In this document: in pieces, positions 19,076 to 28,052 of the stretch
How positions within the stretch are numbered: position 1 is the stretch's first letter
Layout: every line of letters starts with the position of its first letter
Assembly: GCA_947476185.1 (NCBI GenBank)
Contig: CANJPX010000007.1
Coordinates: forward strand, 21,590 to 85,589
Length of the DNA stretch: 64,000 nt
Reading direction: 5' to 3'
From: Bacteroidota bacterium
GTDB lineage: Bacteria; Bacteroidota; Bacteroidia; 2-12-FULL-35-15
Position numbers and translations under genes: made by a program
The notes under the pieces: model-generated
Databases searched by the model: none
What the model saw: the letters and a program-made list of their open reading frames with translations, nothing else
Told to the model about the DNA's origin: nothing

Positions 19076-20398
19076 TTATTCGTTTTTCCAATTCAATCGA
19101 TCTGCCTGACCAAACTGCCATGGAGCGCCATTGTTTTCAATATTCGTGAACATTCCATTTAATTCAGTTGGAGCAGCACTTTGTTCCATTACAATAAATC
19201 TTCTCATATCAATAATAATGCTCAAAGGATCTATGTTTACAGGACATTCCTGAACGCATGCATTACATGATGTACAAGCCCATAATTCCTCAGCAGTAAT
19301 ATAATCTCCTAATAAGGATTTTCCATCATCTTTAAAAACACCGTTGGCATCCATATTTTTTCCAACTTCCTCTAATCGATCCCTTGTGCTCATCATTATT
19401 TTCCGGGGTGATAATAATTTTCCAGTAATATTTGCAGGACATGAAGATGTACATCTTCCACATTCGGTGCAAGTATATGAATCCAATAATTGTTTCCAGG
19501 TCAGGTCTGTAACTTCTTTTGCACCGAAACGCATTGGTATATTCGGGTCTGCCACAGGTGGAACAAAGGAAGGATCAAAAATAGCCTTCACCTCATTGGT
19601 CACCGAATCCATATTGGTAAATTTCCCTTTCGGATTTAAATTGGAATAAAAAACATTCGGGAAAGCCAAGAGGATATGAAAATGTTTTGAATAAGGAAGA
19701 TAATTTAAAAACCACAACACCATTCCAATGTGCCCCCACCATCCAACCCGTTCAATAATGTGTAATGAATGTTCCGACATACCACCAAATAGGAAAGGTC
19801 CAAGATGGCTACTGATGGCTAACCCTAATGTACCCTCGTTTAGATCTACAGCGTGAGACTGATGCAATGAATAAAGCACTTCATCAGCGCCATTCATCAT
19901 AAAAATAAAACATATCAGGGTTATCTCACTCAACAAAATTAAATTCGCATCAAGCTTTGGCCAGCCATTCAATTCATTTTTCACCAAACGAGGTACTTTC
20001 AATAGATTCCTTCTGGATAAAAATGCTATTGTTCCTATGAAGGCAAGAACGGACAGAATTTCAATAAAGCTTACCATGAAAGTGTAGAATCCGCCGAGAG
20101 CGGGACGAAACATACGGTGACTGCCTAATGAACCGTCACAAATTATTTCAATAAGTTCTATTTGAGTAATAACAAAAGCAACATACAAAAACAAGTGTAA
20201 AATTGCAGGAATCGGTCGTTCGAACATTTTCCTTTGGCCCAGAGAAACCAAAGTCATTAATTTTATTCGTTGTGGAAAATTATCTTTTCTGTTGATCTCT
20301 TTTCCTAATAAAATATTGCGTCTTACTTTGCGCGCATTGATGGTAAAGAGAATCCCGCCACCAAGCAATAGTAAAATAAAAATAATGCTTGAAATCAT
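19076..20398 (-). CDS. membrane-anchored 2[4Fe-4S] ferredoxin-type oxidoreductase subunit
   Basis: A 440-residue protein. Residues 1-260 carry five or six membrane segments resembling NarI/HdrE-like haem b domains. The C-terminal third has two cluster motifs, CTECGRCTSSCP and CTSCNACVQECP. It would move electrons between the quinone pool and the downstream CCG protein, as in HdrDE-like modules. The gene order MCE protein, this gene, CCG protein suggests one minus-strand transcript. Physiological substrate unknown. Confidence 0.83.
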   Translation of the reverse strand: MISSIIFILLLLGGGILFTINARKVRRNILLGKEINRKDNFPQRIKLMTLVSLGQRKMFERPIPAILHLFLYVAFVITQIELIEIICDGSLGSHRMFRPALGGFYTFMVSFIEILSVLAFIGTIAFLSRRNLLKVPRLVKNELNGWPKLDANLILLSEITLICFIFMMNGADEVLYSLHQSHAVDLNEGTLGLAISSHLGPFLFGGMSEHSLHIIERVGWWGHIGMVLWFLNYLPYSKHFHILLAFPNVFYSNLNPKGKFTNMDSVTNEVKAIFDPSFVPPVADPNIPMRFGAKEVTDLTWKQLLDSYTCTECGRCTSSCPANITGKLLSPRKIMMSTRDRLEEVGKNMDANGVFKDDGKSLLGDYITAEELWACTSCNACVQECPVNIDPLSIIIDMRRFIVMEQSAAPTELNGMFTNIENNGAPWQFGQADRLNWKNE

Positions 20399-20434
20399 AA
20401 TACTATATTTCTAAATCCTGAAAAAAATGCTAAC

Positions 20435-21412
20435 TCATTCTTTAGGCTTATTCCTATCCTTCCTACCGAAAACAGAAACATGAACATATCGCTCAGGATT
20501 GATTCGTAAATCTTTTAAAAGTTTATCAAGATCTTCGGATGACTTGTCTAGTTTGCGATATAAGCTATCGTTATTTATCAACATCCCCATACTTCCCTGC
20601 CCGCTGTTTATTTTCGTAAGTATTGTTGTAGCCTGACCTAATGCGAGATCAGCATTATTAATTGCAGAAGTAAGATTTGATTTTGCTAGAGAATCACTGA
20701 TATTTGAAAAATTATTAATTACATTCCCAAGCTTATCACTGTTGTTGGCTAAGGTAGTAGCTAGGATATTCACTTTAGAAAGAATACTAGATATTTTATA
20801 TTTCTCGTTTGATACCATTGTATCTAATCTATACGAAGTAGTTTCCAAAGAGGTGATTGCTAATTTGATGCTCTCAAAACTTTTTGATAGATTCTGTCTT
20901 GCGCTTTCATTAAATACTTGTTGCACAACAACCATAACGGAATCAATAGAAGATATTAATCCGACAGCTTTTTGTTGAAGTGGTGCGATTGTTTTACTGA
21001 CAGAAGTTTTCAAATCATCCTCTTGGGCAGCAATCAACGTATCTCCATTTTTAGCATAAATATCCCCTCTACCAAGTATCAACTGAACCGCTTTTGATCC
21101 CAAAATATCAGAACTTACAACTTTTGCAATAGAATTTTTGGGTACCTTCACATCATTATCAAGTAATAAGGTTACAATGACATTTCCCGATGTATCATTT
21201 GCAAGAACAATTTTCCCGACTATCCCAACCTTAAATCCATTGATCATTAATGGATTCGCTTGAACCAATCCGTCAATATTGTTATAAACTGCATAAAATG
21301 TACGTTGAGATGAGAAAAGGTCTCTTCCTTTCAGAAAATTGAAGCCATAAATAAAACATCCTATGGCAAGTGTAGTAACGATTCCGACTTTTACTTCTTT
21401 TGATATCTTCAC
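20435..21412 (-). CDS. MCE-domain (MlaD family) lipid transport protein
   Basis: A 325-residue inner-membrane-anchored protein. It starts with GTG; a single membrane helix (about residues 9-27) is followed by the MCE domain (about 35-115, with YNNIDGLVQANPLMINGFKVG) and a long helical region to the C-terminus. MCE proteins bind phospholipids and assist their movement between membranes. No MlaE or MlaF gene is in the window. It sits 49 bases downstream of the amidase gene and upstream of the Fe-S pair. Confidence 0.88.
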   Translation of the reverse strand: MKISKEVKVGIVTTLAIGCFIYGFNFLKGRDLFSSQRTFYAVYNNIDGLVQANPLMINGFKVGIVGKIVLANDTSGNVIVTLLLDNDVKVPKNSIAKVVSSDILGSKAVQLILGRGDIYAKNGDTLIAAQEDDLKTSVSKTIAPLQQKAVGLISSIDSVMVVVQQVFNESARQNLSKSFESIKLAITSLETTSYRLDTMVSNEKYKISSILSKVNILATTLANNSDKLGNVINNFSNISDSLAKSNLTSAINNADLALGQATTILTKINSGQGSMGMLINNDSLYRKLDKSSEDLDKLLKDLRINPERYVHVSVFGRKDRNKPKE

Positions 21413-21461
21413 CTTCTAAAACGTTATAGCGTTGTTTTGCAAATTTACGAAATTCCTCGGA

Positions 21462-22721
21462 CTATTTGAGTGGAATTCTTTTTCCGTCCTGCATGGCAAT
21501 AACGAATGCATCTTTAAAACCATTTTTGCGCAAAACAGCTTGTAATTTGGTGGCTTCGTTCTGGTTCTTACATTCTCCAGCTGTATATTTATATATACCT
21601 TTATCTATATATTCACCAGGTTTCTCCACTCCTGTAAATTTTTCAGAATTAATAGGGATCGGTTTATCTGACGAAGTAATCTGCACCTTATAAATTATTT
21701 GTGCATTCGATGGTTCCGGATCTCTTTTTTCCTCTACCAGATCTTTTTTCTCATCCTTTTTTTCCGGTGGAGGATCTTTTACTTCTACATCAGAAGAATC
21801 TAAATTTGCCAAATTCTTGGTCTTACTATTTTCCATCATTTCAATGGAATCCTCCTTGCTGAATTTATATGCGGCCATCCTTTCAATTGCATCATCGTAC
21901 TTTTTTGTGGTCCCCTCAATTTCATCCTTGTACTCCCTAAATGCCCTGAAAATACCGGAAGCAACATAATCTTGTCCCTTTACAGAACCTAAGAACTGCT
22001 CTTCTTTCGGATTTGTTAAGAAGCCTATCTCCGTTAAAACACTTGGCATATATGTCCTCCAAAGCACCCACAAACTTGCTCTTTTTACTCCTTTGTCTAC
22101 TCTACCTGCTTTTGACTGATATTGTTTTTGCACTTTAGAGGCAAAATTGAGACTCTGTTCTATATAATTATCGCTAAACATGCTCATAATGATATAGGAT
22201 TCATCAGAATTCGGGTCAAAACCATCATATTTCTTCACGTAATTATCTTCCAATAGGATCGCAGAATTCTCTCGTTTTGCAACATCAAGCTTCCCTTGTT
22301 CATTTTTTATCCCCATCACATAAGTCTCTGCACCCAATACCTCATCCTTACAGATATCTTTTTTCAACTTTTTATCGCGAAAACAAGCAGAATTACAATG
22401 GATACAGATAAATAAGTCCGCCTTGGCCTTATTGGCAATTTCTGCACGTTGCTGAAGTTCAATAAAAACATCTGTTTTACGAGTATAAACGACTTTTACA
22501 TCTTTCATATTTTCCTCGATGTATTTACCTAATTTCAAGGCAACAGCAAGCGCAACATCCTTCTCCTTATACCTACTGCCATGGCAACCGGGGTCTTTTC
22601 CACCATGACCGGCATCGATCACAATTGTCTTGATAGAAAAGATTGGCTTGGATTTTGGATAAAAGGAGCTCACCAAAAAACAAACTCCAAAAAGACTTAA
22701 TATGAAAATGTTTTTTTTCAA
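21462..22721 (-). CDS. N-acetylmuramoyl-L-alanine amidase (Amidase_3) with C-terminal SPOR-like region
   Basis: A periplasmic zinc amidase that cleaves the peptide stem from peptidoglycan. After a signal peptide (MKKNIFILSLFGVCFLVSS) the catalytic domain spans about residues 30-260: IDAGHGGKDPGC with the first zinc His, FICIHCNS with another, and LTEIGFLTNPKEE with the catalytic Glu. A charged linker leads to a C-terminal SPOR-like region (YKVQITSSDKP to KDAFVIAMQDGKRIP). The start codon is TTG at 22719-22721, chosen because it gives a complete signal peptide. It is divergent from the LptD-like gene. Confidence 0.9.
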   Translation of the reverse strand: MKKNIFILSLFGVCFLVSSFYPKSKPIFSIKTIVIDAGHGGKDPGCHGSRYKEKDVALAVALKLGKYIEENMKDVKVVYTRKTDVFIELQQRAEIANKAKADLFICIHCNSACFRDKKLKKDICKDEVLGAETYVMGIKNEQGKLDVAKRENSAILLEDNYVKKYDGFDPNSDESYIIMSMFSDNYIEQSLNFASKVQKQYQSKAGRVDKGVKRASLWVLWRTYMPSVLTEIGFLTNPKEEQFLGSVKGQDYVASGIFRAFREYKDEIEGTTKKYDDAIERMAAYKFSKEDSIEMMENSKTKNLANLDSSDVEVKDPPPEKKDEKKDLVEEKRDPEPSNAQIIYKVQITSSDKPIPINSEKFTGVEKPGEYIDKGIYKYTAGECKNQNEATKLQAVLRKNGFKDAFVIAMQDGKRIPLK

Positions 22722-22857
22722 GGTTTTCGACTCAAATAATTAACAATTAACAACAATATAATGTTTGCAAACGCCTAATGTCATCTGCTAACTGTTTATT
22801 TTTTTACTTAGTTTTGAGCTTTATCATCAAAACACAAACCAAAATTACAAGATAAAA

Positions 22858-25365
22858 TTGCGTATAGTAAGGTTTAAATCTTTTTTTATCCTCGTTTGCC
22901 TGTTAATAACTGCATCAGGCCATGCTATTACATTTAAGCCAACACCAATTGATACAGCAAAAAAATCGATTGAAAATAAATCATTCTTAAAAGATAAAGT
23001 AAGTTATAGTGCCACTGACTCGATGCTCATTGACCAGGTGAATCAAAAAGCCTACCTCTATAACAATGCTGTGGTTATTTATGACGGATTGAACTTAAAA
23101 GCAGGCTATATAGAAATTGATTTTGCGAAGAATATGGTATATGCCACTGTTATGAAGGACAGTGCAGGAAAAGATGTTCAAAAACCTGTATTTGAACAGG
23201 GGGAAGATAAATTTACAGCCGAAAAGATCACCTATAACTTTAATACGAAAAAAGGCAAGATCGTTGATGTCATTACTCAGCAGGGAGAAGGATTCATACA
23301 TGGCAGGGATATTAAGAAAGATACGAATAACGTGTATTATGTTGGGCATGGAAAATACACAACCTGTGATCTGGAGCACCCTCATTTTTATATAGGTGCA
23401 AAAAAAATTAAAGTTATCCCGAATGATAAAATCATAACCGGCCCTGCGGTTCTTTACATAGCGGATATTCCTACTCCTCTGGCTATTCCATTTGGATTTT
23501 TCCCAAATAAAAAAGGAAGAGCATCCGGCATCTTACTGCCAACATATGGTGAATCTACGAACATGGGGTTCTTTTTAAAGGATGGGGGATTTTATTTTGG
23601 GATGAATGAATATGTTGATCTGGCATTGAGAGGAGATATTTTTTCGAATGGAGGTTATGGACTGAAAGCCAATAGCAGTTACCGAAAACGGTACCGGTAT
23701 AATGGTGGTTTAAGTGTAAATTATTCCCGGTTTATTGAAGGCGACAAAGAATTGCCAAATTCGAAAACCCGCAATGATTTTTTTGTTCGATGGAGCCATA
23801 CACAAGACCCAAAATCCAAACCCAATAGTCGTTTTTCAGCCAATGTAAATGCCGGTAGCAGTTCCTATAATAAATACAACGGAAGTGTTAATGGCGATTA
23901 TTTATCCAATACCTTTCAATCCAATATTTCATATTCTAAAACATTCCAGGGAACTCCTTTTAATTTTTCTGCCAGTGCCCGGCATAGTCAAAACACCATC
24001 AGCAAAAAAGTAGATATCAGTTTGCCGGAATTAGCGCTGAACATGAATCGTATTTATCCGTTCAAAAATAATAAACGTGTTGGAAACAGATGGTACGATA
24101 AAATAGGATTGAGTGCAAGTGCTAATGCACGGAACGACATCAATTCTTACGATACTTTATTATTCACCAATCGTACGGTTCAACAGATGCGGAATGGAGT
24201 GCGGTTTATAGTGCCGATCAGCACCTCTTTTAATGTATTTAAATATTTCACTTTTACTCCAACAATAAATACAGCCAGCAACATCTATTTTGAAACCATT
24301 CAAAAACATTATGACCAGAATATCAATTATGTTTTTACAGATACGATCACAGGAGTTAAAATGGCAAATGACTTTAGCGTTTCATCCGGGCTAAGCACAC
24401 GCTTATATGGTGATTATTTTTTCAGAACAAAGCGCTTGAAACAAATACGGCATGTTGCAACGCCAACAATAAGTGCAAGCTACCGGCCAGATTTTAGTGA
24501 AAAAGGATATGGCTATTATAAAAAAGTGCAATCCGATTCAATCGGCACAGAGCAAGAATATTCAATTTTTCAAAACGGAATATACGGCACACCACTCTCG
24601 GGTAAATCAGGATTAATAGGATATAGTTTAAACAATTCTCTCGAAGCAAAAATCAGGGAAAAAACGGATTCAGGAAATGTAGATAAAAAAGTAAAATTAC
24701 TTGAGAGTTTTAATATTGGATTCTCCTATAATCTAGCTGCAAAAAATTACAACTGGTCCGCAATTAATATTAATGGTCGTACAAAATTATTTAATGTATT
24801 AGATATTAACGCGAGTGCTTCACTCGACCCTTATCAAATTGATTCCGTAGGAAACAGGATAGAAAAGTACGAATGGAAAAATGGAAAAGCAGGAAGGATC
24901 ACGTCTTCCAATCTTTCTATGAGCACTAATCTGAGAAGCAAGGAAGGAGATGGCAGTAAACCAAAATCAAGCATTGCAGGAACACAGGATGAATTGGATT
25001 ATATCAATTCTCACCAAGATGCCTACGTTGACTTTAACGTTCCATGGAATTTAAATATGTATTACAACATCAATTATAGCAAACCCGGAATCAAGGAAAC
25101 TGTTTCACAATCGGTTACCTTTAATGGTGATGTCAGTTTAACAAAAAAGTGGAAAATAAGCCTTTCTTCCGGATACGACTTTACCCGCAAAGAGATGACT
25201 TTAACATCGGTAAATGTGTACAGAGATCTTCATTGCTGGGAGATGAGATTCAATTGGGTGCCATTCGGATTCCGGCAAAGTTTTTCAATTGATATTAATG
25301 TGAAATCATCCATCCTAAAAGATTTAAAATTGAGCAGAAGGAAAGGTTGGGAGGATTATCAATAA
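22858..25365 (+). CDS. LptD-like LPS-assembly outer membrane protein
   Basis: An 835-residue outer membrane protein. It starts with TTG followed by a signal peptide (FFILVCLLITASGHA). An OstA-like N-terminal domain (about 60-200) precedes a long beta-barrel rich in alternating aromatic strands. The motif LYIADIPTPLAIPFGFFPN at the domain junction is typical of the LptD family. It would insert LPS into the outer leaflet. The 136-base gap to the divergent amidase gene presumably holds both promoters. An LptA/OstA-like partner is encoded at 15493-17130. Confidence 0.85.
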   Translation: MRIVRFKSFFILVCLLITASGHAITFKPTPIDTAKKSIENKSFLKDKVSYSATDSMLIDQVNQKAYLYNNAVVIYDGLNLKAGYIEIDFAKNMVYATVMKDSAGKDVQKPVFEQGEDKFTAEKITYNFNTKKGKIVDVITQQGEGFIHGRDIKKDTNNVYYVGHGKYTTCDLEHPHFYIGAKKIKVIPNDKIITGPAVLYIADIPTPLAIPFGFFPNKKGRASGILLPTYGESTNMGFFLKDGGFYFGMNEYVDLALRGDIFSNGGYGLKANSSYRKRYRYNGGLSVNYSRFIEGDKELPNSKTRNDFFVRWSHTQDPKSKPNSRFSANVNAGSSSYNKYNGSVNGDYLSNTFQSNISYSKTFQGTPFNFSASARHSQNTISKKVDISLPELALNMNRIYPFKNNKRVGNRWYDKIGLSASANARNDINSYDTLLFTNRTVQQMRNGVRFIVPISTSFNVFKYFTFTPTINTASNIYFETIQKHYDQNINYVFTDTITGVKMANDFSVSSGLSTRLYGDYFFRTKRLKQIRHVATPTISASYRPDFSEKGYGYYKKVQSDSIGTEQEYSIFQNGIYGTPLSGKSGLIGYSLNNSLEAKIREKTDSGNVDKKVKLLESFNIGFSYNLAAKNYNWSAININGRTKLFNVLDINASASLDPYQIDSVGNRIEKYEWKNGKAGRITSSNLSMSTNLRSKEGDGSKPKSSIAGTQDELDYINSHQDAYVDFNVPWNLNMYYNINYSKPGIKETVSQSVTFNGDVSLTKKWKISLSSGYDFTRKEMTLTSVNVYRDLHCWEMRFNWVPFGFRQSFSIDINVKSSILKDLKLSRRKGWEDYQ

Positions 25366-25411
25366 TTTTGTTAAACGTTTAATATTCATTAAAAAAAACA
25401 CAAAAACAATT

Positions 25412-25789
25412 ATGAAAAAAATAATTACATCAAAAAATGCACCAGCTCCTATAGGTCCTTACAGCCATGCTGTATTGTTTGGAAATATGTTATTTGTAAG
25501 CGGACAAGTTGGAAAACATCCGGAAACGGGAGAAATAATGTTTAGCGATATTAAGGCAGAAACCAAACAAGTGATGGAAAATGTTAAAGCAATTTTAAAA
25601 GATGCAGGTATGGATTGCGCACATATTGTAAAGACCTCCATTTTTTTGAAAGACATGAATAATTTCTCTTCCGTAAATGAAGTTTATGGCTCCTATTTTA
25701 CAAGTGATTTTCCGGCAAGGGAAACAGTACAAGTTTCCAGATTACCATTGGATGTGAATGTGGAAATAAGTGTTATTGCAATTAAGTAG
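25412..25789 (+). CDS. ridA: RidA family reactive imine deaminase
   Basis: Hydrolyses reactive enamine/imine intermediates such as 2-aminoacrylate released by PLP enzymes. The 125-residue size and the motifs APAPIGPYSHAV, FVSGQVG, and FPARETVQVSRLPL (with the substrate-binding Arg) are those of the YjgF/YER057c/UK114 family. A terminator hairpin follows at 25804-25842. Confidence 0.93.
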   Translation: MKKIITSKNAPAPIGPYSHAVLFGNMLFVSGQVGKHPETGEIMFSDIKAETKQVMENVKAILKDAGMDCAHIVKTSIFLKDMNNFSSVNEVYGSYFTSDFPARETVQVSRLPLDVNVEISVIAIK

Positions 25790-25803
25790 GAAAATTATAA
25801 AAT

Positions 25804-25842
25804 AAAAAAATCTCAGAAGATTAAATTTCTGAGATTTTTTTT
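25804..25842. terminator. bidirectional rho-independent terminator
   Basis: A stem of AAATCTCAG (25808-25816) pairing with CTGAGATTT (25829-25837) around a 12-base loop, extended by A-runs on the left and T-runs on the right. It lies between the convergent ridA gene and the small membrane protein gene at 25855, so it can serve both strands. Confidence 0.85.
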
Positions 25843-25854
25843 GAGTCAAAACAA

Positions 25855-26325
25855 TTATGACATGTGTTTTAAATTTACCGAATACATGATGATAAATGCT
25901 ATTGGAAATAAAGCACCTATCGCCATAAATATCCCAAAACCCATCAGGATCATAGGAATTGCAATTGAAAGAACCTGTCCGCATACATAAGCGTAAAAAC
26001 CTACTTTACGAAGTTTCCACATCATTAAGGCGCCAAACAAACAGAAAAGGCTAGTACCAATAGAAGAAATAGCTAATGGAAGAGCATTGAGAGCCGCTGC
26101 ATGTGCATTTTCGGTTATCATGGTCATAAAACCACTATTCATATTTGCGGTCATTTCTTGCATTTTCTCGTAATCTTCAATAGCAGTAGGCGCTTTCACC
26201 AAATTATACAATCCGCTCAGTAAACCCAATCCGGCCCCAATAAAAGTGAGGATACATAGTACTTTTAAAAATTGAGGAAGCCTTGCCTCCATCCAATTTG
26301 ATTCAATATTTTCTTCCATATTCAT
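25855..26325 (-). CDS. small four-helix membrane protein, paralogue of 27601-28047
   Basis: A 156-residue protein with four predicted membrane segments after a short acidic N-terminus. It shares VLCILTFI, a GALMMWKLRKVGFYAY segment and a C-terminal Asn-Leu-Lys-hydrophobic ending with the protein at 27601-28047, so the two are paralogues. I do not recognise a characterised family. A second in-frame ATG two codons later is an equally good start. It is the last of four small minus-strand membrane protein genes. Confidence 0.65.
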   Translation of the reverse strand: MNMEENIESNWMEARLPQFLKVLCILTFIGAGLGLLSGLYNLVKAPTAIEDYEKMQEMTANMNSGFMTMITENAHAAALNALPLAISSIGTSLFCLFGALMMWKLRKVGFYAYVCGQVLSIAIPMILMGFGIFMAIGALFPIAFIIMYSVNLKHMS

Positions 26326-26382
26326 TTTTTTTTAAAGAAATATTTTAATTATTTCAGATGAACATTACTAATAGAATTATTA

Positions 26383-26817
26383 TTACGCCAATTTAGTTTG
26401 TTCCAGTTTCGTTTTATAGCCGGCTATTTTCACCCAATAGATGATCCAACAAACCAATCCTCCTATCGCTGCTAAACCACCCAAAATTGGAATAATAGAA
26501 CAGCAATACAAGATACAATAGGTTAATCCGATTGAATAACCGGGTCTATCCTCATCAATAGGAACATTTCTTTTAGCAAATTCCGCTTTCAAAGAGTCTG
26601 CGATGCGGTTAACAACAATAAATGCCCATACCATCCCAAAAATAGGTATTAAAATTAGCCATACTTGTCCGGGAGGCATTTGCCGATTTTCAGGACTAAC
26701 TTCATTTAATGTTTTTTGCAATGTTAGGAGATAAAAAATAATAGGAATTAATCCGATCATTACCCCAACAATTATTGCTATCGCAAATATCCCAATTATT
26801 GCTCCATCTGAATTCAT
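26383..26817 (-). CDS. small membrane protein of unknown function
   Basis: A 144-residue protein with three or four membrane segments. A Pro-rich loop (NRQMPPGQVWLILIPIFGMVWAF) sits between the second and third, and a charged region DSLKAEFAKRNVPIDEDRP before the last pair. Similar proteins of unknown function are common in Bacteroidota. It lies 57 bases upstream of the paralogous membrane gene and may share its transcript. Confidence 0.6.
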   Translation of the reverse strand: MNSDGAIIGIFAIAIIVGVMIGLIPIIFYLLTLQKTLNEVSPENRQMPPGQVWLILIPIFGMVWAFIVVNRIADSLKAEFAKRNVPIDEDRPGYSIGLTYCILYCCSIIPILGGLAAIGGLVCWIIYWVKIAGYKTKLEQTKLA

Positions 26818-26928
26818 ATTGTTTTAATTTTTAAGGTTAATACTCATTAAATTGAAATTTACGTTTAGCTAATGAACAAAAAAAGAAAGAGTATTCAAAA
26901 TATACATCTGAATATTTTGAAAGAAAAA

Positions 26929-26958
26929 AAGAACTTCTGTATTTCTACAGAAGTTCTT
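26929..26958 (-). terminator. rho-independent terminator of the 26987-27406 gene
   Basis: A perfect 13-bp stem, AAGAACTTCTGTA (26929-26941) with TACAGAAGTTCTT (26946-26958), around a four-base loop. On the minus strand it is followed by a run of T (the A-run at 26923-26930), and it lies 29 bases past the stop of the minus-strand gene. Confidence 0.85.
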
Positions 26959-26986
26959 CAAATAAAATAATAATATGATATTTTAA

Positions 26987-27406
26987 TTATTGGGCATTTT
27001 TTAATGAATCTGCTGCAGTTTTAAGTCCTTCTTCCATTGCATTTCCTACAGTTTCCAAAGCTTTACTTCCCAATCCAACTTTTTCGAATTCAGTTTGAGC
27101 TTTGCTAACACCCATTACAGTAGAAACAGACAACAAAGTTGCAACTAATCCTAAAACCAATCCGGCAATAGCTAACCCTTTTTTGCCACCTGTTTTACCT
27201 AATTTCATCATTCCCATTACACTTAATACTAAACCGGCAAGACTAAATACCAACCAAAATCCTGCTAAACCCATTCCTCCACCCAACGCGGCTGCAAATA
27301 CAGCTGCAACTGAAATAAATGTCCATAATACTAATGCTATTAATGAAATTACGAATCCCGCAACTGCCATTCCTTTTCCTTCTGGTGTTTGTGTAGTGTT
27401 TTCCAT
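26987..27406 (-). CDS. DUF4190-like small membrane protein
   Basis: A 139-residue protein. An N-terminal GKGMAVAGFVISLIALVLW segment and a second GKKGLAIAGLVLGLVATLL segment repeat the Gly-hydrophobic pattern of DUF4190-type membrane proteins, followed by an amphipathic helical tail (ALETVGNAMEEGLKTAADSL). I chose the ATG at 27406; an upstream in-frame start would add 30 residues of unrelated low-complexity sequence. It has its own terminator downstream. Function unknown. Confidence 0.65.
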   Translation of the reverse strand: MENTTQTPEGKGMAVAGFVISLIALVLWTFISVAAVFAAALGGGMGLAGFWLVFSLAGLVLSVMGMMKLGKTGGKKGLAIAGLVLGLVATLLSVSTVMGVSKAQTEFEKVGLGSKALETVGNAMEEGLKTAADSLKNAQ

Positions 27407-27600
27407 GTTTTTTGTGTTTTTAGTTAATTGTTTGTTTAACAAATCAAGTAAAAAAAACAAGATGAATTGAAGTTGTTCATCGAAATTTATTAACAATTCA
27501 TAAGAAAAACCTCGAATTTAATCGAACAACACAGTATCAATAACCTGAATATCAAATAGATACAAAAACAATGGAAAGACTCTAAATAATTCAATTTTCT

Positions 27601-28047
27601 TTATTTCATGAATTTTAAGTTCAAAGCATAAGAAAAAATGAAGATCGAAGGAAAAATGAGATCTGAAATATTAAATGGACTGCCAATTATCAATGTGGGG
27701 AGTAAAGTCAAAAGAATATTAGAAAGTGCGTAAAAATGAAATCCATTTTTTAAAAGCTTCCACATCATGATCGCACCTGCTAATGAAATAGCTGAGCACA
27801 CTGCGGCTGAAAGATGGTATGCCCAACCTGCGTTTAATATTGTAATTAAGGCGGCTTGTTTCTCGGCATCAAAACCGGGTTGTTGTTGCATCACTTCAAC
27901 CAGACTTTCCGCAATTGGAGGTACTATTAAGGAAACAAAAACTGCTAATCCTGACGAAATAAAAGTTAAAATACATAATACTGTCAGAAAAACCGGACGC
28001 TTTGCCGGCTCCATATTTTCGTATTGATCTGGGAATTGCTCTTCCAT
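27601..28047 (-). CDS. small four-helix membrane protein, paralogue of 25855-26325
   Basis: A 148-residue protein with four membrane segments. VLCILTFISSGLA, GAIMMWKLLKNGFHFYAL and the C-terminal YALNLKFMK match the corresponding parts of the protein at 25855-26325, indicating local duplication and divergence. It starts 5 bases after the stop of the M61 peptidase gene, so the two are probably co-transcribed. Confidence 0.65.
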   Translation of the reverse strand: MEEQFPDQYENMEPAKRPVFLTVLCILTFISSGLAVFVSLIVPPIAESLVEVMQQQPGFDAEKQAALITILNAGWAYHLSAAVCSAISLAGAIMMWKLLKNGFHFYALSNILLTLLPTLIIGSPFNISDLIFPSIFIFSYALNLKFMK

Positions 28048-28052
28048 AATTA

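Noticed and set aside
27102..27470. A plus-strand open frame of 122 residues opposite the DUF4190-like gene
   Set aside because: Asn/Pro/Ala-rich antisense reading of a membrane protein gene.
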